Source: Acanthornis magna (taxonomy: Eukaryota; Chordata; Aves; Passeriformes; Acanthizidae). From it: a DNA stretch of 64,000 nt. The translations under genes were made by a program, and so were the position numbers. The stretch's first letter is position 1, and every line of letters begins with the position of its first letter. Of the stretch, positions 37,391 through 48,140 are shown piece by piece. Under the pieces are notes generated by a model. It saw only the letters and a list, made by a program, of their open reading frames with translations. It searched no databases and had not been told where the DNA came from. Where the stretch lies: positions 16,691,501 to 16,755,500 of the forward strand of contig JAWUZG010000084.1 of the NCBI GenBank assembly GCA_036785705.1, read 5' to 3'.

Positions 37391-40300
37391 TCTTCTTGCT
37401 CAATTTCCAATATATCTTTGCTTCACAAACTGGTTGATTGAAAAGATTAAGGCCTATCTCTTAAGATGAGTGCAAAAATAAAACCTTAACATGGGCTTAT
37501 ATGGGCTTAAAATAACATATATTAACTTTGCCAAGCACTGACACCAGTTACTCACTCTGAAAAATAAGAATAAATCATCACTGAATGGACAATACTAAGT
37601 ACAGAATTAATCTAAGCAATTTTTCATACAGTAAAAGCTCTACATTTCAAAGAACAAATAGTCCATCTTAAGTTCACACAAGGGGTCTGGATTGCAGAAA
37701 AAAAACCTGAGTTTGTCAAGACCTGGAACTAGCTCCACATGTGATTGCTGATATAATCATGTAATTGCATTTCCTGGTATGGCATAAAGACACATAATAC
37801 AATTTATGAAGACTCTGATGGCTAAATCATCTTCAAAAAGAATGAATAAAAGGGAAATTTGATGAAATTATGTGGAAAAAAGACATTAACAGAAGAGGAT
37901 AGGTTCATCTCATTTTTAGTTTTCACACACCAAATTTTAGATCATGCAACAATCATCACTGCTGTCTCTGCATAAGTGGGAAGGCAAAATAATTCCCAGT
38001 ACATCACATCAATTCTTTGAAACTATAGATTTAAAGTGAAAATAGATAAATCTCACATATCAATATTCTTTTTGAGCTCCCTATTGGCAGTCTGCTGAAT
38101 CCACCCAGCAGGGATCTCATAGCTGAAGAAGGGTAAGTTCATTGCAGGATAAAACATAAAACTTGAGGCAAGAAGACAATAAGCAGAACTTTTCAAAGCA
38201 TTCAAAGTAAGGAAAGACAAAATGATTAGGGAGGTCATTTCATTGCTTCCTGTAAGAATTAATGAAGACTCATAAAGCTTGTTGAAACAATATCTAAACA
38301 ATTATTTCATAGCCTTTTAGTACAGCTTCCAGCTTAATATGGCCCAGCCTACTTGAATCCTTGCCTGTTCAATGTCTTCCCTAGACAGTTCCAGGAACTG
38401 AGCCCTAGCTTAGGTTCCAGTGATCATATTTCAGCAATGGGATGAGCATCCCTGAGTGCACACACAGTCCAAGAGTACTGTCATAAATGAAACTCTCCCT
38501 ACCAGCATTAATCACTTAAGGCTCATCTTGTAGGCTTACAACCAGTGAAGGCTGGCTTTGAGAAGCGATAAGGCAATACATCTTCTCAGAGCAAATGTTG
38601 CCTAAGCAGCTATGCACAGAATAACACTTCTTTGTTCCCCCACCACGGGCAGAGACAGATTGCAAGGCATGGTAAAAACATCTCTACCCACCAAGCCTTT
38701 GGCACCACATCAGCAAAGAAAGTTCCCACCACCACAAGCATGCGTTTGACCTTGAGAAAAGCTTAGTGGTAACTGGTACCAAAGGGATTAGTAAATGAAC
38801 AATTTTTCCAACACAGTTTTCAATTACTTTGATGAGCAATTAAAATGTTAATTAAAAAACAATCCAAAAGTCAGTACTCAGAAGGTTATGAAATAATAAG
38901 CTCTTGTACACTCACTGCATTGGAAGCACTAAGAAGGTCACAATGTAGATGGAGCAGACAGGTACAGAAGAGAAGGACTGTATTATAGTTGGGGTGGTTT
39001 ATTTATTTAAAGAGAAAAAGATACTTTATCTGGAAACGTGTTTTCTAAGTACTGAGTTAGACTAAAAATTTATATAAACAGTCACTTGGCAGATAGTGGC
39101 TTCAAGCAGAAATAATCACTCACCTAGGACAGGTAAAGAAGCACCTGCCCTCTGCTGTTACGTCAAGAAGTTCAGAGTTCACCAGTCAAATTCTAAAATA
39201 ATCATGAATTGTTTAACTAATTAGGAGGTTTTTTTAAATGGCTAAAGTTTGGACTTACTTCCTTTCAGCTATCAAGCTCACATCTGCCATCAAGAGAATT
39301 AGAAACTTACTTCTATTTCAACTTCCTGCTGTGATTCTCATGCAACTGTAGAAATTTAGAACTTGGCATCTAAAGAAACCTAATTACTGTGAGTCACAAA
39401 AAAAAAATAAAAAATTTAAAGCTAGTAGTACTGCCTCCTTCACTAGTAGTAATTAAGACCTGTTCAGGAGGATGAAGAAGCTCACCTGTTCCTCCAAAGC
39501 TACTAATTGAGATCTTGTGCATTTACCAAGTCGTGGTTTCTATCATATCTAAAAATATTTGCTAGCGAAAACAAAACAAAACCATTACCCAAACCAACGA
39601 ACAAACCTCAAAGTTTTGTTGGTTTCATTTTTTTTAATGCTGCCAAGTTGCATTTAATGAAAGGCAGGAGACCAACATCCTTATTACTATGCACTGACTC
39701 TATGACGGACGCTGCAACAAAGTGATTTTCCCTTAAACAGTCTCAATGGCACAAAGTGCGTTAGCATCAAAATTAAAACAAAGCAGTAAGGTAAATTCAG
39801 CCTTCTAGCATCTTCAAAAAGGCACTTTTATCCACTAAAAGCAAACAAAAATGTTTCTTAAAGACACAGGTTCTTGCCACTTGCCATCTATTCAATAGTT
39901 GTTGTGTCGTGTGATTGATATCTAATATTTGAGGTTAAAGATGGAGATTTTTGCATTCTTAGAAACAACTTTATGGGCTGTCCTATGAAACAGTGTTAAT
40001 TTACTTTTCTATCCTATAAAATCATACTTATGGAATGACACATAAAAAATTGCCCACGTCTTACACATCAGTTTATCCATTTGTATTTAAAAACAAATAA
40101 AATAGCAGAGAAAATACAACTGGGGAGTCAAATAGCAGAAGGCACAAAAAAATAGTTGTACCACAAACTGTAACTCAGACCTTATCTCAGAAGTTAATTC
40201 TTGTTCTACTGATACAGCTTCTAAAACTGCATTGGACTTCATGGTTGCACAGACCCAGACACAAGGCCAGAAAAACAATTTCATAAGTAGTGTCACTGAA

Positions 40301-41164
40301 GTAAGATATCTACTACCTTGCAATACCAGTTTCATCTAACCCCACTGCCTAGAGCATGTTAGTAAAATAACACAAATTTTTTGCCTCACAGACAGAAAAC
40401 TATAGTAAGTTATTACTGAAAGGTTTTCTTTTTTCCTATTAATAGCATTAATCTACAAAATAATCTGAAAATTAAAATTTAAATCCTTGAACTACACTTT
40501 CCATTTCAGTATATTACAAATATTCTTTCTGATTAATAAATCTTCAGAGCTTTACATGACAGCTGTTAAGAGAATCTAGTAATCCTGGAGGAAAGAAATA
40601 AAACAATTCTCTTCATTGGAAACTGCCAGGTGAAACTTGATCTGTTAACTCCAATTAACATGACTGGCTTTTGGCCAAGACCTTGTGAAGATTAACACTT
40701 CAAATTATGATACAGATCAAATTAAAATTTCAAAGAAACATTACCCTACCATTAATTTTATTTGGCTATATCTTCTGAAAGGAAGTCTACTTTTCAATAT
40801 TATTAAAAATATTTTACTAAAAACTGAAACGTTCAAATGAGTGCTATCAGCAAAAAGAAAACATGGCTGCAACGATTTTTAGGGGAAAAGAAAGTCCCTA
40901 AGATATTAACTTCCCCTTTATTTCATTATAAATCCCCTTAAGTCTGCTAATCCAACTTCATTTCTCCAGCATCATTTACATTTTGCATGTGAATTTCCCA
41001 GCAGGTTCTGGCAGTTCCAGGTATTTTACTTAGCAGAGTGTCAGAGGATTCTCACATTTTTTCTATGTCACGAAATCCTTGTAATGCCACCTAAATAGTA
41101 TTGTGGAATATGCTAGAAAGATCACATTTCTTAGCTGAAAAAGGGGAAGCAGTCTTACCCTAAT

Positions 41165-41206
41165 GCAAGAGAATCAAATATAAAAGATTATTTCATTAGC
41201 ATATTT
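41165..41206. repeat. Copy A of a 43-bp unclassified repeat
   Basis: GCAAGAG-AATCAAATA-AAAGATTAT...ATTAGCATATT is shared with 43572-43617, with about 90 percent identity over 42 aligned positions and two small gaps. It belongs to no CR1 or LTR segment that I recognise. A perfect hairpin (41211-41234) begins 4 bp downstream. Confidence 0.6.
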
Positions 41207-41210
41207 AAAG

Positions 41211-41234
41211 AAAGTTGGTGGTTTCACCAACTTT
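41211..41234. repeat. Perfect 10-bp hairpin
   Basis: AAAGTTGGTG (41211-41220) and its exact reverse complement CACCAACTTT (41225-41234) flank a 4-nt loop GTTT. It has more G/C than the other single hairpins of the window, so its stem would be comparatively stable. Confidence 0.7.
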
Positions 41235-41344
41235 GACAGAGTGTGACTTCCTAATTCTAGTGCCTAAAAGAACACAAAAGAAAGTCACTGAAGGAACCGT
41301 CCAACAATCACATTTTTAATTTATGTTTTCATTACACATTTTAA

Positions 41345-41800
41345 GGAATGAGAGCCTTGAGGATGAACAGGGGAGTAGAGTATCTCCCCTTTCCTATGAG
41401 GGAAGTCTTGGAAAAATGGGCTTGTTTGGCCTGGAGAAGACTCAGAGGGGAACTTAAAACACCTTCCGGTACCTAAAGGGGGCCCACAAAAAGGCTGGAG
41501 AGGGTCTTTTGACAAGGGCATGTAGTGAGAGGACAAGGAGGAATGGCTTTGAAATGAAAGAGGTTTGGTTCAGACATTAGGAAGAAATTCTTTACTGTGA
41601 GTGCGGTGAGGCCCAGAGAAGTTGTGGATACCTGGGCCCAGGCTGCCCAGAGAAGCTGTGGATGTCCCATCCCTGTGAGCATTCACGGCCAGGCTGGTTG
41701 GGGCTGTGAGCAACCTGATCTAATGGAAGGTTCCCTGCCCATGGCAGGGGGTTGGAACTTGACAATGTTTAAGGGCCCTTCCAACCCAAACCATTCTTTT
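41345..41800 (+). repeat. CR1 LINE 3' end with 34-bp tandem duplication
   Basis: A 456-bp CR1 copy. Blocks in order are: 'cctatgagggaag' (41393-41405), 'ggcctggagaagactcagagggg' (about 41427-41450), 'ggtacctaaagggggcc' (41468-41484), 'agacattaggaagaaattcttta' (about 41573-41595), 'ccaggctggttggggct' (41690-41706), 'gagcaacctgatctaatgg' (about 41709-41727), 'tccctgcccatggcaggggg' (41731-41750) and 'cccttccaacccaaaccattct' (about 41776-41797). 'gcccagagaagctgtggat' is present twice (41611 and 41645, offset 34 bp) where related copies have it once. Minus-strand open frames here are shadows. Confidence 0.95.
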
Positions 41801-42742
41801 TCCATCACTTTATTCAAGACAGCAGTCATTTGTGGCACTGGGGAAGAATACTGAATATAAACTGCTTGACAGTACTACAAATTGAACCGAATCCACCGTT
41901 CCATATAACTTAAGCTAAACAAGGAGCTCTACCAATAGCTTTCAGTAGTTTAATACTCAAAAACCAGCAATTAACAGTTTGTGTTTCTACAGAGTCAAGA
42001 GAAATTTCTGGCTAAATACAGTGATTTCGTTAACTACTGTTTATACAGGTTTCCATTAAATATAAAAATATTAAGCTATTTCTCTTAAGATCAACAGTTG
42101 GTTTAAAGGTACTGCAAATGCATTCACTTTTTCTCTAGTTTTCTCTACTTTTTCTTTGTACTAAAATGGAATTAGTCATCCCTTTCAATTATCATCACAA
42201 TACCATATAAAACTGCTAATATGTAGGTTCTTATGAAGAACATCTCTCAACCTAGGCCCACAGTTTGAAGGCACTTCGTCTGAAATGGGACAAGAATAAT
42301 TCGTACAAGGGGAGAGGAACAATCACAACACAAACAGAAAGAGTAGTTATGGAACCCATAAATCTGACAGATCTGAAAAGTTTTCAAAACAAACTAAAAC
42401 AGATATCAGAGAAGAGGAACACACAGGGGTTTCTTCCCCTTTCAAAACGTTAAATTGAGTAACTGTTTAGTCTCAGAGATGTGCTCAAATTGACTTTTTT
42501 GCAATTTCCTACAAATATTTTTTTTACTTGCTTTGTGTTACAGTAAAGAAAACATTACTGATATAGCTGCTTTTACATCTTGAGTTTAGATACAGACTAC
42601 ATTTCATAAAGCAAACCGTATCTCTGTGGTCTATATGGCCAAAATCCTGAGGTCTGATGCTCAGGTTCAAAGTCTACAGTTGCCATTTGGATTAATGTTA
42701 CACTATGTTCATTATGTGTATATGCACATTAACATAACATAA

Positions 42743-42775
42743 TTTTTTTTCTTTTATTTCCTCCCCCCTCCCCTT
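42743..42775. repeat. Polypyrimidine tract
   Basis: An uninterrupted or nearly uninterrupted run of T and C (one A), finishing in a C-rich segment. It could adopt triplex structure in theory, but such tracts are common in vertebrate DNA. Confidence 0.75.
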
Positions 42776-42940
42776 ACTATCAATATCCTAAAGGTTCTGC
42801 TGAGGTACCATGAACACAAATAAAAGTTTCGTTCAGGTTCTTTGATTAAAAAGGCATAAGGAGAGCAGTCACAGCAGAGAAGTCATGACCCATTTACCTC
42901 CAGAGAAGAGGTGAGAAGAGGAAAACTAGCTGGAGCTGTC

Positions 42941-42955
42941 AAAAAAAAAAAAAAA
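42941..42955. repeat. A15 homopolymer
   Basis: Fifteen consecutive A. No polyadenylation signal or recognisable transcript precedes it. Confidence 0.9.
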
Positions 42956-43571
42956 GGAAGCATGACAATATAGCTTCAGTAATTCACCTTTCCTACTTCC
43001 TTTTTACTATAGAAAAATAACTCTGGCAAATAAAATGCAGGCATTTCTATCTGCTGGAGCAGATTTACTTTCCTGCTCTATTTACTTCAGCTGATTGTTG
43101 TTCTCATTCAAAATTGCTTCATTCCAGGAATGCATAACTTGTGACTCCTTTCCTTCATGTGCCATTTTAATCTGTTTTCCTTTGGTTTCCTTTTCTCCCC
43201 TCCCCAAGAAATTTCTTATTCTTTCCTTCCTAACATTCTCCTCCATATTGCTCTGTTTCATGCGCTGATATTTTTACGTTGGGTTCCGTAAGCCAGACTG
43301 CAGCTTTACAGCCAAAATATTTCAGTTAACAGTATAAAAGACAGATGGCAGAATTTGCAGTGTTTTAGTAGTGATGGTCTTTTACTAACAGTCAGTACAA
43401 TGAGAAAATGAAAGATTGCTGAAACGATTTCCCATAAACTTTTGGGACTATGTAGAAGCACTGGGAAATCCTAGAAAATATTTGGAAACTCCCTTGTTGA
43501 AAAATTCAAAGATGCACGTAGAGCTCTCAAAGTTGCACATTCACGAAAGGAAGGCAATAGGTCTCCTTCAG

Positions 43572-43617
43572 GCAAGAGAGAATCAAATAAAAAGATTATA
43601 TTATTAGCATATTCATT
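43572..43617. repeat. Copy B of a 43-bp unclassified repeat
   Basis: The same core as 41165-41206, in the same orientation. Immediately downstream (43621-43639) is a 6-bp inverted repeat (TTACTG / CAGTAA, 7-nt loop) whose sequence differs from the hairpin following copy A. Similarity upstream of the core is weak and gapped. Confidence 0.6.
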
Positions 43618-44199
43618 ACATTACTGTCTCTGGCAGTAACTCCAGAATCAACTTCTTTTTCACAAGAGAGTGTCCTAGTAAAAAGTTGCTCTTGGTTTAC
43701 AACTTGTAGGCCATTTCCACAAGTTTTTACTACTTTACTACCATTTCTGACCAAGTGGACAGGGGAGGGATATAAAATTTAGCTGTGTTTGCAAGGACAT
43801 AAATGAAAAGATGCAATGCTCAAGGGCAGAAAGATTTGAAAGTTAACCTTCTACTTGAGGTGTTTGCAGGAACTACAGCTTGCAGACAACAGCCTGACAA
43901 ATTGTTTTTCTTACAGTTTCATCCTCCCAAATACTCCTCTCAAGAGTTTGAAAGTACGAAGGCAGAAAAAAAATGAGGATAAGAACCACATGGTATCAGC
44001 ATAAGGAGAGTAGGTGGAAATATTAAAATGGAGACATTTATTTTATAATGTGTATTTCCCCACTGCACCTCCCAGACTCACCCGTCTTTTCATTCTAATG
44101 TTTCTGTGCAGTCACCCACCTAATTTATTGTTGTGTTTTTCAGTGCATAAATGAAGCCTCCAGTTTGCAAATGGAGAACACAATTGTACCAGAAATTGC

Positions 44200-44480
44200 A
44201 TGCTGACCCGTAATTTAATGTGAATCTGCAAATAACAAATAATAAACTTTGTTGCTGCTGCTGCCCCTTTTGGAGCTTCCCAAGCTTTAAAAAGAAAAGA
44301 AATTAAATTTTTAAAAAAAGAAAAACAAAAAAAAATCTTGCTAATTTGGCGTGGATTGATACTTTTCAGTGAGCTTGACGCAATTACTTATAAGATGCAT
44401 TTAGTGGGTTTTGAACCTTTTGCACTGCAATGAGCTTGTGCCACCTGTCTCAGACTCTTTGCTACAGAGACATTGGAAAT
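44200..44480. promoter_or_regulatory. Possible conserved non-coding block
   Basis: A repeat-free stretch, apart from an A-rich insert at about 44290-44336, with balanced composition. It includes a TGACGCAAT segment (44376-44384) resembling a C/EBP or CREB-type half-site. There is no coding potential. The call rests only on sequence texture and is weak. Confidence 0.2.
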
Positions 44481-47400
44481 CACAGCACTGCAGTTCCAAT
44501 GAAAACAGAAAAAAGAGGGGAAAAAAACACACTGAAAGGATAAAGGAAAGGATTACCAGTGAGTTTTCTGTTTGATACAGTAATGTTCTTCCCTCCTACT
44601 TCCCAGGACTGAGCAGCTTGCAAACATGCAGCTAAAGGTGTGGCAGGGCTCACAGCTACTTTTGTGAGTTAGCACAAGGCTCCAGCTCTCGCAGGGGGAA
44701 GGAACTCCCTCACTCTGCGTTTTGGTAGAAAAGTGGAAGCTCACTTCCCAACTAATCGCAGATTCAGAACCACAATGTGGAACATCTCAGGAGCAGTAAC
44801 AGAAGATCCTGCCACATCTCTACATGTGGGTTCCTCTCCACAAGCCAATGGTCTGCACAACTCTCCAGAGAATGTCACTATGCACAAACTCATCTTGTTA
44901 TCAGAAATATTCTCTCTAAATTAGACCTATTTTCACTTTAACAATAGCCTTCTGCTATTCGATCACATTTGCCAGTTTCAATTAGCATCTGAAAAACTTC
45001 TCTATTCACATTCCAGAGCTTTAAAATGGTTTAATATCCCATTAGCTTTTGCACGCATAAATTTAACATTAAAATTTAAAAAAATTTAAAAAATTAGATT
45101 GCTAGGATGCTTTAAAGTCAGAAGACAAAAGTGCAAAGCTGCTTCAAATGCAAATGAAATCTCACTAAGACATTCACCTCTAACATTACTATCTATCAAA
45201 ATAATAGGAATATGGATGAAAGATGCAAATCAAAACAACCTTTCAAAATTGTCGATTAACATGGCTACTGCAGGACATTATTTTTTATGGTTCTTTGGGC
45301 TGTCTACAAATTATGTATAGTTACTACTTGCAAAGTGGTAATTTTATTTAGATCTCATTTCCCTAGTATGCCTCTGAACATCATGGGCTTTTGCTCCTTT
45401 TATTTTTTGTTCAATTACTGATTTTTGCTCAAAAAGCATGTGATGATACAATACTTATCCCTATTTCCTCCACAGCAGAGAAGGAATAATTTATCATTTT
45501 GCCTTTAACATCATGTTTCTCAAATTACCAAAAAAGCTCTTACGCTTTAAGTTAGTTTTCCGTCAGGCCTATACAAGTGGTGCTCTGTTAGACACCTTAG
45601 TGCCAGTAGAAGAAAAAAAAATTTCTTCTTATTTCTAAAATGAACAGGTATTCTACCAAATCCTGCATTTATCATATTCCAGATCAAGGAAATTAAGAGA
45701 TTTGTAAACAAGGAAATGATAAGTCTAACCCTCATTTTATTAGCAAATATGTAGTAAATGATAGCATCAGGGAAAAGAAAATGTAAGACAGGGAAGGTAG
45801 AAAAAAAGAACAAACACAGCATTTTATATAGATATTCTTGGCATGATTTAGCAGCACTGCAGGGACTAGTGCAAATCCACTAGACATAAAATACCAACTC
45901 AGATGCTAAAGTAAATCTCCATAGTCAAAAAATGAGCTCTTGCCATTGTGTAGGACTCCCTTGGTGGAAGGGCTGCCCTGCACACCTTTCTCCCAATCAT
46001 AACTCCTTGTCCCCTTTAGAAGTGATCTTCCCTACCACTTAGCTGCCACTGTAGAACAGTGCACCTCCATGTTTTTTACATTTGCATTTAAACTGGATCA
46101 CTTAAAGAATTTTATATTCATAAAAATCAGGGAAAAATGTTAGAAATAAGAACAAGAGTTAGCTCTATACCACCACATTCATCTTTCTCAAAATTAAAAA
46201 TTTTCAGTCATCTATTACAAAATAATAACAAATTATGTACAGACCAGCTATACCCCAAGCAGCGAATAACAAATAACTGAAGCAAATAAATTGCTCATTT
46301 TCAATGGTTCATTTCATGCCATTAGTTGTTGAAAATCATTTGCTAAAAATAGCAGATATTTATGAATGACTATGACAATCACAGAAAGAGGGATGTATTA
46401 AAAGGTAAGGAGAAGAAGTGCCTGCATTTGTAATTAATAGCAGTGATAATTAATACTTTAACTAGTCTCATCTGTCATGCATTTTATTCCAAGTGACCAG
46501 ACTTGCTGAGTCTGAAATGATCTGAAATGATGATTTCATGCCTTAGAGTACAAAATGAAAACAGATCAGGAAACAGCAGCTTTTACAGGGCATGCAGAAG
46601 GTTCTAGCCTTTCCAACCATCTAATAAGAAAGGTGTGCAGAGGTGACAGATGGGTCTAAGTCCTGTTGTTATCTGTGTTACACTTGACTCCTTCATTCCT
46701 TTGTTCACACACGAAGTACAGCTAAAGCAAAGTGTTGTTACTCTAAACCTGACGTTATTGGTACATGTTGTTTTCTTGATGCCTATTAGCAAACCAGCTG
46801 CACACTGGATCAAAACTTCCTTCTGGAAGAGCATGAGATTTTTTGGTCAGTACTCCTCAGTTTCTAAACAGGCAGATCTCAGCAGATACCTGATGAAACC
46901 CCTGACCTTCCCTCCTGTCCTGCTTTCAAAGTGCTGAGCACTTCAAAGAACATTTTCTCTTAGTGTGATGGAGATACCAAAAGCACAATGATAAAAACAA
47001 CGAAAAAACCAAGAAAACAGAAATAAAAATAGCTTTTTTAACAATCTGCCCAGCATGATGTAGTTATTCCCACAAAATTGAACAAAATACTTCCAGATAT
47101 GAGGAAAAATTTAATGAGTAAAACATAGTAATTTTTTAGACAAGGCAATTTGTTAGAAAAGTCCCCAAATCCAAGATACTAAGTGCAACTGTGCGTGAAT
47201 GTAAAGTGCTAAAGAATGGACAAAGCACATATGCTAAAGAGAGACCAATTCTATCATGGATTGCAGAAAGAGAAGTCAGATGATGTTTTATTTATTCTAC
47301 TGTACCATAAGAGAAAACTGTAAGATTTGTTATATTGTTTCATCCCAAATGCTCCATCTGAGTTCAGGCAGTAGCCAAAAGTTGGCCTCATTAGAATGCA

Positions 47401-47729
47401 AGTCGTGAGCAATCATATGTCCTATCTCCAAACCTCTAGGGATTCATATCTACATGTGAAGATATTAAAGATTTGATTGATTAGGGGACAAAATACCCAA
47501 GATATGCGTAACCCTTGGATTTACACAGTGACACAAGTTATCTGTTTTCTAATAATTTCTTTACGTTTGTTTGTTTTTCTATTTATTTTGATTTGCTACC
47601 AGACACTAAATTGATACCTTTATGGACTTTCCGCTGTATAACCTCACAAATCTTTCCTTCTGACTACTAGAAGGCATCTCAGCTTTCATAATTTCATCTA
47701 TAAGACCAAAATTTACATTTTTCATGTGG

Positions 47730-48140
47730 AAAATTTAGCCTTTACCTACACCAAGTTTCATCTGCCATTTTATTATGCAGCTACTGAGTTCTGTAAGATC
47801 CTCCTTCAATTTTTCAGTTTAACTTTAGTATTTCCACTTACAGCCACCAATAAGCTTTCTTACTCTACCCTGTTGCACATTGTTCCATATGCTAAACAGC
47901 CCTTGTCCCAGCATTAGTATCTTTCAACTCCACTGGTGCCTTAGGGAGCTGATCATTCATTCCTTCCCTGTGTTTCCAGTGTTTAAATCACTGATTCACC
48001 TATTCAATGACTTCCCTTCTTATTCCCCTGCTCATTGCTTTGTACAGAGTGATTCATTTTACAGAAGTTATGGCGACCTTTCCTCCATGTATTTATCCAC
48101 AAGGCCTTTTGCTTTTAGCACAGACTTTAGCAATTTGCCA
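47730..48140 (-). repeat. Ancient CR1 LINE fragment, minus strand
   Basis: The plus strand reads as a degraded antisense of an older amniote CR1 lineage. The blocks are 'agtttcatctgccattttatt' (about 47754-47774), 'actgagttctgtaagatcctcc' (47784-47805), 'atgctaaacagcccttgtccc' (about 47889-47909) and 'atttatccacaagg' (48090-48103). Their order and spacing fit CR1, with heavy substitution and indels. The 63- and 108-codon plus-strand frames here are shadows. Confidence 0.6.

Larger units (their letters stand above)
33743..41344. other. Unique non-coding DNA with candidate conserved block
   Basis: About 7.6 kb without a supported gene or transposable element. The stretch 36770-37390 is unusually even in composition, free of repeats and carries many developmental transcription-factor motifs (see separate entry). 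A short tandem repeat of ATGGGCTTA lies at about 37494-37510, an A-rich run near 39400, and a perfect hairpin at 41211-41234. Confidence 0.65.
41801..47729. other. Unique non-coding DNA
   Basis: About 5.9 kb with no supported gene. It includes a polypyrimidine tract (42743-42775), an A15 tract (42941-42955), copy B of a short unclassified repeat (43572-43617), A-rich sequence at 44290-44336, a possible conserved block at 44200-44480, and a tandem TCTGAAATGA pair near 46511-46530. The open frames here, up to 95 codons, show no domain. Confidence 0.68.

Noticed and set aside
41321..41854. Several 70-85 codon frames on both strands
   Set aside because: All fall in the CR1 3' end at 41345-41800, which is untranslated in the element.
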